Shown here in pieces: positions 1 to 11,463 of a stretch of 64,000 nt of DNA; the stretch's first letter is position 1; the number at the start of each line of letters is the position of its first letter. Source of the stretch: Urophycis tenuis (Eukaryota > Chordata > Actinopteri > Gadiformes > Phycidae). The position numbers were made by a program, and so were the translations under genes. The stretch covers positions 6,742,420 to 6,806,419 of the forward strand of contig JAXIVH010000012.1 of the NCBI GenBank assembly GCA_036785325.1, in the 5' to 3' direction. The notes beneath the pieces were generated by a model. That model was not told the origin of the DNA. It worked only from the letters and a program-made list of their open reading frames with translations, and did not search any database.

Positions 1-473
1 TTCAGATCTCCACCGGGAGCAGTGTGCAACAATGGACTCCTTGTCTAAACAAGCGCCACCAGCAATAACAAAAAAAAAATGGTTTCCCAAGGAAAGCTTT
101 AATTACTTCCAGTGCTTAATGCTGCGCTTGGACCTGCCGGTGGATCAGTAGAACAAGCAGGCTTGTGATCCCTGCTTTCACGTGCATTAGTGTGGAGGAA
201 CAGAGGCGCAACGCTGGGGCATTGGAGCTCATTACGCTAACACTAATAGGCCATGGATGTGGGAGAGAGCGCCCTCTCCGCCATGCCCTTATTAGGCGTC
301 TTATTGTGAGTCAGGAGTATGAAGCGTGACTCACGCCCAGGCTGTCACAATCCTCCGGGTCCCGCAGGGGCAAAGGTCAAAGGTGACCCGACCGCCTCGC
401 TCAAAATACTTTTGGGAGAACAGTGCATATTTGTGGACCCCCACAAAGATACACAACACACAACACACGCCAC

Positions 474-493
474 AGACACACACACACACACAC

Positions 494-531
<38 letters not shown>

Positions 532-546
532 ACACACACACACAGA

Positions 547-612
<66 letters not shown>

Positions 613-622
613 AAACACACAC
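474..622. repeat. (AC)n microsatellite
   Basis: Interrupted AC dinucleotide array. Confidence 0.95.
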
Positions 623-913
623 GATCTGAAGGGGAAATGTGACCGCTGGTACGAAGATGTAACTTGACGTGCTACAGGACAACACCGTTACGCGGAGTCT
701 CGTTCCTTTCCACTCCGCGGGGCTCTGATGGTGTTTGTCCTCTGCTCAAACGGGATTGACATGTTTTGTTTGTCGGTAGAGGGGACACACGCATGCACGC
801 ACGCACGCACACACACACACACGTGGTGTGACCAGACGCTTGACTCCCTGTGACAGGAGACGACATCAATCCCTGTCCTGGCTGCCCTTGAACAGCAGTG
901 GTGGTCACACTCA

Positions 914-919
914 GTCACA

Positions 920-990
<71 letters not shown>

Positions 991-1094
991 TCACACTCAC
1001 ACTCAGTCACACACATACACACACACACACTCACTCACACTCACACTCAGTCACACACACACACACACACACAGTCACACACACACACACACAA
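914..1094. repeat. (AC)n microsatellite with CACTCA interruptions
   Basis: AC array with regular TCACTCACACTCACAC interruptions repeated two to three times, i.e. a simple higher-order pattern. Confidence 0.95.
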
Positions 1095-3307
1095 ATTTAC
1101 CGACGTGAAAATCCATCCGAATTCCCGTTTCTCTAAAGCCCCACGTTCTCCATGAGTTCAAAGGTAAATACAGAAACTATTGTATGAGTAGACTTAATGA
1201 CATTTATGAAACATATAGTCAATTAAAGGATGCTACAAATATGGGGCAAGTGGTCACTTTTTTTGGATACATTTTTTCTATTTTCTAAAACAACCGAAGA
1301 GGATCCCATCAGAATGTGTTGATAGCTCTAATCATAACCAGCCTGTCCATCAGCCAAGACAAGAGAAAAGACCCCACCCCAAGTTCAAGCCAACGAGAAA
1401 GACAGACCGTTAGAAAGCAATAAGAAGATAGAAATTTGATGAGAACGTACCCGGCCCATTTTGATTTTAGGACGAGTCATCAAATGTGGAAAATCCTCCT
1501 GTCGAGAAAGCATGAAACATTATTACAATCACAACAGCATTTGGAAAGACCCAAAACAAAATCAGGAATGTAAAAAAATAACCAGGTCAAGCCAAGCCTC
1601 GCTTTCAGCCAAACTCTGAGCTACTGCACCATCTTGTGGCTGGCAGGCCAAAGCAAGTTTAAAAAACAAGGCCAGGTTTTCTTTTCCATAATATAATCAT
1701 TGGACAATGTAATTGTTTTGGTGCTGTCAGCTGTCAGTTAAACTTGTTTGGAGAAAATATGCTTAATGTGCCCCTTGTGTCTGAATGTCTGAGAATGTCT
1801 AAAGTACATTTAAGCACCTTTAATGCATTATTGTGTTTGAATTGTTCACAGAAACCCAGGTGTTCCCTTTTTAAATTCACATTTGAAGACCCCCAGTTGA
1901 ATTGCCGTATTTTCCTTCTCTGTGCCTGACGGGTATGGCATGATCTTGAATAACATTAGACTAGAGCTTACCTTTTCAGTGCAATAGACAGGCCTGGAAG
2001 GTCTATAATGCAGTTGAAAATTATTTCAGGTTCCTCTTACATTAAAAACATTCCGTCAACTTTCCCATTGCTTCTTTCTTCTGCATTCTTTCTTCTTCTT
2101 CTGCACGTCTTTCACAAATCGTGACTTGTTCAATCCCCACTTGAATAAAATGCTCCCCTGCAGAAAAATAAAACCTTGGCATGGACCCCTCTGTTGCGCA
2201 TTGCAATTCCCCCTTCACTTTACCAGAAAGCTTTTCTCAATTCATTCTTCTGTGTCCCATCGGCAGCCACAAACCTCCATAAAGAACAGCCGAGCATAGC
2301 CACTGGGCTGAAGAGAGAGAGAGAGAGAGAGAGAGACAGAGCGAGACAGACAGAGAGAGGCAGAGGTCACCTCCCGCCGCTGCAGGAATTGGCTCACATG
2401 AGCCAGGACTCAATATAACGTCACAATGGTCCGATTGTCCTGAGCGCTCTCTCAGCTTACAAACAGGCCAGTTGTCTCTGGTCACCCAAGTCCCTTTCTA
2501 TTATCTGTCCTGTAGTTTGTTTAATTGTGTTTTAAGTTCAGACCAACTTTCAGCCCCGAAGACAACATTGCATGCACTAATAACTGCAGTGCGAGAGCGC
2601 CACACTAGCAGAACTACGACCATATTACACCGGGTTACTTTCATCCACGCAAAAAATACGAAATGTAAGTGTCGGCTAATGACTTTATTGGTTGATCGCC
2701 AATTGGATGAACCAATCAGGAACTCCCGGCAGTGAACCGGAGAGCAGAGGGAGCTGTGGAACCCACACCCCGGCCCTCCTCCTCAACCCAACGCAGCCAC
2801 GTATTCCCTTTCACCGCAAGGCTCTCCAAGTGAGACGCCTGTAAGCAAACACCCGCGGTCGGAGGACCTCAGTGTGTCTTTGTGGGTGGCTGACTGATAC
2901 CAGCTCCATGTTGAGTCAGCTCATGCCACGAACAGAAAGGGTCAATTATAAACAACAAACCCTCCTGGGGGATATTTGTGGCGCCACATATCTGCTGTAA
3001 AATACAATGGGCATGTCTGTTTTTATATATATATTAAATCTATTCCAGTATGTGCTGGATAGATAACGGGACGCAAGGACAAAGTTCAAGATGTTTGCGG
3101 TGCAGAAGACCAGTGCGTAGCAGCTGGAAGTGTTGGAGGGTTGAAGGGAAATGGACGCCCCCCGCGACTCTGAACACTGCAAAGTAGGCGTGACATGCAA
3201 ATCAAAATGTGGACAAAGCTCTCCAAAGAACTAATCTACTTACGTTGGGTAACAAAAAAAATGTAATATACTCAAATGCGGGCCTAAATGAAAAATTGGA
3301 AATACCC

Positions 3308-3313
3308 TTTATT
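3308..3313 (-). terminator. Candidate poly(A) signal of the FHDC-like gene
   Basis: AATAAA on the minus strand, about 250 bases past the stop codon. It is the nearest such hexamer and would give a short 3' UTR. Confidence 0.45.
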
Positions 3314-3564
3314 GAACATACATACATACAATATACTATAAAAAAGACAAGACAACTACTTAAATATTGTATGATGTGAATTAAGAATTTTTGGAATGCA
3401 GCCCGACATCCAAAAATCAAAATACATACATTTCAAAGCAAGTCGTTAATTGCCTTTGGTCCAAGTGAATGATAAAAGATGTCCGATTTGACAGCAATAA
3501 TAAGATAAATAAATACTCTAAAATGACTAGACACAAACCAGTATCTGTCTCCTGGCCTGCCAGT

Positions 3565-4746
3565 TCAAGTGTCTGAGTCGCCAGATTTCAGTTCTCTCGA
3601 GTCCGGAGGTTTGCTCTTGTTCCCAAAGCGTCTGAAGAATGAGATCAACCCAGAACCGCTCCCTTCTTTCGCCGGGAACACCTCCTCCGTCGAGGAGTTC
3701 ATCCTGGACCTGGAGGAGCACGACTTGGTCCTGATGCTCTTGTGGATCAGCTCTCCCAACCAGGAGCCCGGTCCCGGAGACCTCTGGGTTTCGTCCAGGG
3801 AGCACGACCGGAACAACGGCCCCAGGGACAGAGGCCTCTGGGGCAGATAGTCGTGAACCAATCCTCTGGAAGCGAGGGGGTCTGGGTAACACGACGGACT
3901 GAAGTCCCCCGCTCCTCCTCCTTGGTTCTCTGTGAGGTCTTCGAGCGCAAAGGAATTGCAGAGGGTAGAGGGAGTGACTGTTGTGGAGGAGCAGGACGAT
4001 GGAGTGGGAGACATCTGCCACATGCTGTCATCCAGGTCGCCTGCGTTGGATATGGAGAAGGCTCGTCTCAGGTGGGGGATGCGTCTGGTGCGCGGCCTGG
4101 CCTTTCCGTCCGGGATGCTGAAGGGGCTAACGATCGTCCAGGGCGAGCTTGAACGCTCGTTACTTCTTAAGAAGTAATCCCTGGTCGTGGAGGGAGGGGT
4201 TTCCGGCACAGCGAGAGTGGCCGGCGTCAGCTCCAACACGGGAAGGCAGGCCGCGTTTGTGCCTTTGGCGAGGCGGTTTTGGAAACAGATCAGCTTACGG
4301 TTCACCGCTCGCATCTTCTCGGCCTCCTCCTGGTGTTCCGCCGTGAGGGCGAGGTCCTGGTCCTGCATCTCGTTCAGCTTGGCTCGCTTCTCCTCCGAGC
4401 TCTGCCGTGGGGTGACGTCCAGGTTCGTGTCCAGCTCTTCAGAGTCCGGCGGCGGCGTTTTGGTCGGGGTGCTGCTGAGCTCCACCAACGGTCCCATCTC
4501 CACGGGGACGATGTTCCTCCTGCACCGGCGCACCGGCGCCGCCAACAGGAAGCTGTGGAGCGCCGACTCCAGGCCGGAGGTCCCCGAGGTCTCCTGGTCT
4601 CCGGCCGAGGTGTCGAGGGCCTCCGACGGGGTGTTGTGTTTCCCGGCGGGCCGGGGTTCTCGTCCAGACCAGGTGGAGCGCCGCTTGATCGAGCTGCGGG
4701 CCGAGTCCTTGCGTCTCAGCTCCACCGCCTCGCGGTTCCGGTTTTC
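3565..4746 (-). CDS. FHDC-like coding exon 11 (C-terminal tail)
   Basis: 393 residues. It begins ENRNREAVELRRKDSARSS after acceptor CCGCAG and ends KPPDSRELKSGDSDT-stop. The tail is rich in Ser, Pro and Arg, with basic RRxSxxxS-type stretches such as SSIKRRSTW and THE RTRRIPHLRRAFSISNAG region that look like phosphorylation sites, but no folded domain is recognised. The open frame extends upstream of the acceptor, but that extra sequence is intronic by splice and homology criteria. Confidence 0.87.
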   Translation of the reverse strand, partial: ENRNREAVELRRKDSARSSIKRRSTWSGREPRPAGKHNTPSEALDTSAGDQETSGTSGLESALHSFLLAAPVRRCRRNIVPVEMGPLVELSSTPTKTPPPDSEELDTNLDVTPRQSSEEKRAKLNEMQDQDLALTAEHQEEAEKMRAVNRKLICFQNRLAKGTNAACLPVLELTPATLAVPETPPSTTRDYFLRSNERSSSPWTIVSPFSIPDGKARPRTRRIPHLRRAFSISNAGDLDDSMWQMSPTPSSCSSTTVTPSTLCNSFALEDLTENQGGGAGDFSPSCYPDPLASRGLVHDYLPQRPLSLGPLFRSCSLDETQRSPGPGSWLGELIHKSIRTKSCSSRSRMNSSTEEVFPAKEGSGSGLISFFRRFGNKSKPPDSRELKSGDSDT

Positions 4747-7700
4747 CTGCGGTGGGGTTCGGAAGATGTTGTTCTTAGTGTTGACGTTGCCCGTGTTACA
4801 GCTCCAGACATAACTCGACACAACAATTCAAAGGGTGTAAATGAGGCCATGTTCCTCATTTATGGAGAGCAGGCCCACCTGAATGGCTGTGAGGAACTTC
4901 TGACAGAAGGAGTGGAAGACCGAGCAGCAGCCCTCCAGTTTAAAAGTGTTCGGGTCCTCGCAGAAATATTCGGCCACCGCTTGGCTCAGTAACTGCAACT
5001 CGTCGAGAGAGGAACTCAGATCGGACAACTTCATACTGGCCCTCTGGGGGGGAATACAAACATCCACGTTCAACATTAAGGGAACACAAGTAGTTGAAAT
5101 CGTCTTTTAACATCAATAAATACTGGACCACTACTGGACCATTCATAAATGGCTGACAATAATTTGGCATTGTTTTGGTAAAGCCTTACCAGGAGAAATG
5201 TCTCCATCTGCTGGAGCAGACCAGGCTGTCTGTTGGCATACAACTGTACCTCCTCAATCTTTTTAACTTCTCGTTCAAAGTCTGCCTTCACCTCCTCTTG
5301 GCAAATCCTGTGCAGTCATTTACAACACGGTCAGCACAGGGGCAGCGACAGCCTCTCAAACAACCAGTCAGGAGGAACAATTAACAACAAGGTTTTTCCT
5401 GCATGTTCAATTCTTTGTAACATGGCAACCGACTTCAATCGTAGCCAGCTGGCTACAATTCCTCAGCCGAGGAATCGCAAAGCCCTTTCTTCAGGCTCTC
5501 CGTAAAACTATGCAACAAAAAAAGAAACCGAGGAATACGCAAGCTCCTCAGTTTTGGAGTAGCCCCTAAGTGCACTGACATGAAAGATTTGTGCGAAGGG
5601 TCCTAAATAACATGCAGCGTATCGGTCACCTTGAAGCCATTCCGATGTGTTCGAGTTGGCTGGGAAATGTGAGCAGCTCAGCGTCAATGTCCTCGGCTTG
5701 CTGCGTGCGGGCGTAGACCCATGAGTGAAACAGTCAGCAATGACACGAGGGAGACACAAATGACAAAACGATGACAAATTGTCATGGTCACGGAAACGGC
5801 CATGTGAGACCGCAGATATTGTCCCTCAGAGGCGAGCTGAACCTCACCGCAGGTCCTCCATTTTATGTCTAAACAGAAAAATCATTTGGAGCACTGATAC
5901 TACAATCAGACTTGGGTGACAACATGGAGAAAGAAGCATTCCGTCATATCAGACAGACAGACAAAAATACTTTAATGATTCCTGAGGGAAATTGCATTTT
6001 CCTGCGATTTGCATCAGGGATCATTCAAGTATATCCATGCTGAGCAAGAATTCCCATCATTCCGGGATGAAGCCAGGAACCACCGCACCTGTTTTTAAAC
6101 AACCATAGGTCGTGTGGTCTGACCACGGTGCCCTGGCCTGGTCCTACCTTGGCCACAAAGTGCATGAGGTTCATGGCAGGCTTGTTGGCCTTGGTGTCGG
6201 CCAGCCGGAGCAGGGAATTCATCCGGAAGCCGATGGCGTTCCCATTGTGTCCACCCTGGGGGAGGTGAGGGGGATTCATTATTCGAGGGTTTTCCCATTC
6301 AGGTGATAGGATTGACTAGCGTCCAAAGAACGACTTGATGAGAGGACGCATGTTCTTCAGGAAGAAGACTGACAGCATTCATGTAGTTCCCAGCTTTCAA
6401 CACCAAGCGAATCACTGAGTGGAGGTCATCGCAATCCAACAGCTCTGGGGAGAACGAATCAAAGGGTTAAAAACTACAATGATAAATTAACACAAAGAGC
6501 ATCGGACAGATTACACTGAGAGACTGACAGTGACAGTAATCCTTTTTCCATCCAATATAAAGTCGCTTTAAAATAGTGCGCATTACAAAGTTGATGCGAC
6601 ACGTGATGGAAAAGCGGTTAAGTCGCTTCAACCAGTGCCGTAACCAGCATTGAGGACACCGAGGTCATGACCTCTGTATTTTCCCTGGTGTTTTTTTTAT
6701 TTTTATTTTTTATTCAGAGAAATGTCAAATTAATATACGATGAAAATCGTTCTGACTTTGATTGGTGGAAAGATCAGCATGCATTCTCATTTGTTTTTCT
6801 GAAATAAAGTCCACATAATCCCTTTATTATCACGTTATATTTTAAAACTGAGCGGAAATACGCCACCCGACATTGGAAACATGTTTATCATATACGCAGC
6901 TTCGACGCGAAAGTCAGCTAGGCACTACGAGAAGAGATAGGCTGAGAAGTCAGAAGTCAGTTTTTAGTCGTGGTGTCATGAAAAAAACTACTCAAACTAA
7001 ACTCAGCTTTGGAAAGCCAACTGGCCAGGGGAAAAGGAAGAGAGAATGAGGAGGAGGTGAGTTCATTTCGCCAATCGCCAGTGAGAATGAGTGACAGTTC
7101 ATAATGTTCATATGCGTTCAAAGCGCGGCTAGGAATAGGAGGATGCTAGATCATTGTCCTCAGCATTTCAAGCAACAGTCACAAAGCCCCTTGGTTAGGA
7201 TTTCATTTTCCAGTCGGCACAAACACACTGCACACAAATCTTTCTCTCAATTCGATTTTCCCAAAAAAAAAGAGAGAGAGTCGCGACCTGTAATAAAATT
7301 ATTGGGAATCGTGACATGGCTTGGGCTGTTCAGCTAACTTTTTTTTTAAATCAGGGCTTGACAGTTTTGTGCCAACTGTGGCTAGTGGTCATTCAGCCTC
7401 ACTAGCCACAGTTTTGTTCAGTGCTATATGGCTTCCTACATGTAAATAAAGCAGACTAATAGAAACTGGGTCAGAAACTTATATTTTTCTTTTACTTAAA
7501 ACAATTGATGATGCACACGGGGCAAAATAACAGATAACAGTGCACCCTGTGTACTCTCTCATATGACACAATCTTGAGGTTAGTTGTGCTGCTCATGGTG
7601 CATTATGAAGAATAAATTCTTCAAAGTGAATTCTTAGGATTTTATCCAAACATTCAGCAGATGCTATCCCTCTACTTGACATTGCCAGTAACCACATGCT

Positions 7701-10700
7701 CATGCGAAAGGTCTTTTTCTGCATTACGGCGACTCAAAACATGGCTTCGCTCAACCATGGGTGATGACAGGCTTTCTGGTCTTGCTGTCATGCATGTCCA
7801 CCAAAACAGCATCTCAATTGATCCCCAACAAGTGCTCCAAAGATGGGATGCCTCTGGCCACAGAAGAATTGTTTTGCTAAAAGGTGAGACAAAACATAAC
7901 TGAAAGACTTTTACTACTACGTATGCTTATATTACACTGCTGTAATAAGGATATGAATGATGCTAACCTGTTGCTTTGTCTATCCATTGTGTCATTGCAG
8001 TTAATGGACCCAATACAAGACTTGAGCTGATGTGACAAGACCTACAACTCACTCAGTCACTCACATTCATTCTCACTCACTGACTCACTCACTCACATTC
8101 AGTCTCACTCACTCTCATTCATTCTCACTCACTCACTCACTCACTCACATTCATTCTCACTCAGTCACTCAAATACTCTACTTTTGTGATCACTTGAAAT
8201 TGTTCTAATAAACTTGTTCACCTACATATTCACCTCCTTGATGGGCTTGTGATTTACCTCTGTTTATTCACGTTTCCAAAATGTATTTTAAAAAGTCACC
8301 ATATTAGGATTTTTTTTTTGTCAAATAAGATTTATCGCAATATTTGACCTCGGTATTTGAAAAATCCTGGTTACGGCCCTGGCTTCAACGCTAGCTTTGT
8401 CGACTTAATTTATGTCGCTGTTCAGAGGTGGATTGGCGAGAGATAATTCGACATAAATCAGATGGAAAACGATTAAAGCGACGTAGGAAGTTCGCACATG
8501 CGCAGTGCTGTGTTATTATATGCGCGAGAATTCGGATGTTGTGATTTGTGTCTCACAATTACATAATTTACCTCAGTGAGTGTCATTGCCGATGGCAATT
8601 TAATGAATCGGTGTACCACTGAAGACAACACTCGGCACAAGCTGTACACACATCTGTGAACAGTAGTGATGCTGACACCGAACTTCCCGGCTACGACTCG
8701 GTATTCGCTACAGCTACCTAACTTGTACAGTGCTATGGCCACCCGTTTATCTGTAGATACAGCTGTTCTCCTGCTTGTTGGGTCTGGCCTCATATGTGGC
8801 TCTACAAGAACACATAACTCTTGAAACATAGTTTTGTTCACACGGAAATAAGTCATAAACTGACGGTCAGTAAAGGATGACACGTCCACCTCCCACCATA
8901 AACTACTCCTTTGGTGCTGCCAGATTACAGGCGATCTGCGACTGCGACGAGTCATCAGGACAGTCATTACGTTCGCAAGTCGCATTCTCCGGGTCACCAT
9001 CCTTCGTCTGATGACAATTATAGCGGATATTATGTTAATGATTAAAAACACGACACGTATGTTCTCCATTTTGTTTAGTTGAACCGGTAACCAAGGCTAT
9101 TCTCACGCGCGATAAAGTCTATTTAGCCTTTGACACAAACATTCTAAAAGAGCGACGCAGTGGATGGAAAATGACACAGCGCATTAGAAATATGTGAATT
9201 AACGAGGGGCAGTGTGACGTGACTTCAATGCGCTAGAAGTGCTCTTTTGATGGAAAACGGTTTTGGTGCGTCTAGTGTCGCTTTAAATTAAATCGACATT
9301 GGGCATAAGTCGCTTCAGAATTGGATGGAAAAAGGACTAGTGAGTGAGTGTGTCACACCATTGGCTGCTTTGGTCATCACATCCACAGAGTTCTTCATCT
9401 CTTCCATCAGGGGGAGGAATTCCTCTCTTAGCACCATGGACTTCAGTCGCTCTTCATAGCTGTTCAAATAATCACCATCATCATCATCATTGAAAATACT
9501 GAATACACCTCTTCACACCATCAACAATATATATGTTTAGTTAGCAGGCAATACATTTTGCACAATATTTCCACATAAACGCCTTAAAAAGCACTTAAAT
9601 ACATCGATACAATAGGCAAGGCAGACGTCATGCGTTGAATATCATAATGAAGTGGTGAACCAAGAAGCCTTTGACTCACCCTGGAACCTTGACCAGCTGC
9701 ACCATGAACTGGTCGGCCTCGGTCAGGAGCGAGATGTTCCCGCGGAAAGCACACAGCTTCTTCACCTGAACGACAAGGCTTCGTTAAGCGGAACACGGGT
9801 CAGGATGGACTGAACCGCAGAAAGGGTCGGCTCTCCCGAGGACCTTTAACACTGAATAGATGCTTTGTGGGTATATTGAGCCATAGCTCCATTTCAAACG
9901 GAATAGAGACTATAGTTTAATTTGTTTACTTCACAGGCCTCTGGGAGCAGTTTACAAAGCTCTTTGAGTTTGCCCGTTCCAAACCGCAGCCAGTTTCCCT
10001 GAAGAATATCCTCCACCATTTCTGCAACAGGCCTGCAGAAGGAGACAATTACGTCCATTCAATTGGATTAACTTGAATGGATTTGAGTTAATGTTGAAAC
10101 AAAGCATCCACTCACCAAACAGGGCGTACACAAATGGTACTGTGATACGAGGCTGTAGGACGCCTTGTCATTGTAATCTTAAATGTCTCACATTATCAAA
10201 CTTCATCCATGTGGCATTTCCATGATCCTCTTCATGAAATGTCAGCCGATTACCAGTGGCCTGGAGGCCCGAGTGCTTCAGTCAAATTCACTCATGGTTG
10301 TTACAGCGGTGACAAATGGACACAAAAGCATTCCCTATTCAAAGTAAAGTGTGCACGAACCTTGATCCAAATGTGAAAATGTAATGCAATTAGGATGCCC
10401 AGAAATAGCTTCTCGCAGTCTGTGGCATTTCAGTGGTAATTATATTTTGACTGAATCCGCGGTAAGAAAAGGAATACTTGAAATATTTGTTAATCCACTT
10501 ACAGTAACTACTTGCCATTTTTGCCAGTGCACCAATTATCTAAATCAAGGTGTATGATTATCTGATCTTGTCCAGACCACTCATCTCTGCTGTCTTGGAG
10601 ACAAACTCTCCTCAGGGACGCAAAAAAAGACTGAGATCAACCAAAGAGCTCTCCATGAAGGCACCGCACCGTTCAGAGATCACGACAGATTAGTAACCAT

Positions 10701-11420
10701 GGTCACCAACCAGACAACCCGAAAGCTGTTGGCCATGCAGTCCTACATCAGGCGTTCTCCCGACTGGGCCTATGGTTGGACATTGAACTCACTGGTTCAC
10801 ACTAAAGGGGGCACCGTTTGCATACGAGGTGGTCCGCGAAAAGGTATTGATCAGTGGTGAGTCAAAGGTTGGAAACCAATGCTCTGTAGAACATTTCTGA
10901 AAAATCTTCCGTATTCAGAAGGATTTTTTTTTGGAGCCCTCACCGCTTGAAGGTTTTCAGAAAGATGGCGATGTTCATGCTCTTCTTGGAGTCCAGAATG
11001 GAGACCTAAAACAGAGAGAAACTGCAGATCATGGGTATGGTCCATGAACCTGCCAGGTTCACAACCCGGGCTCGGCCGACATCCATCCGCAGTTAAAGAG
11101 ACGAGGCAAGTAAATCGCCCAGCATGAGGTAATCCACTAGAAAAACAAACCCTACCGGCCATTGTGTTTGTGTGATTAAGAGAAGGATGTAAGCAAAGAG
11201 AACTTTGATGAAACAAACCCTGTAGTGGTTCGGCCCCTAGCACCTGAATAGCTAGATAGTGGGGTCTTCATCAGTGGTCCGCATCCTAAAACTTTACTGC
11301 AGATGATGCCACTTGAGAAACATTGGACAGTCTGGATTCGATCTCCAAGCAACTAAACAAACTAAAACACTCAACTCGGCCAGACGTTGAAACAGACGAC
11401 ATCGCTCAAGTTCAGAGTGG

Positions 11421-11463
<43 letters not shown>

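Larger units (their letters stand above)
1..3300. other. Gene-free flank downstream of the FHDC-like gene
   Basis: No exon, RNA gene or transposon is recognised. Content is two (AC)n arrays (474-622 and 914-1094), a short (AG)n run near 2311-2360, and otherwise unique AT-rich sequence. Confidence 0.6.
6540..9336 (-). mobile_element. PIF/Harbinger-type DNA transposon, internally degraded, interrupted by a hAT element
   Basis: Terminal inverted repeats TCCTTTTTCCATCCAA (6540-6555) and its exact complement at 9321-9336 bound the element, with TA next to each end. Inside, on the minus strand, is a Harbinger-like transposase fragment. The hAT insertion at 6633-8381 splits the left arm. Without it the Harbinger part is about 1.05 kb, so it is a deleted copy. 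It sits in the FHDC-like intron between exons 5 and 6. Confidence 0.8.
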
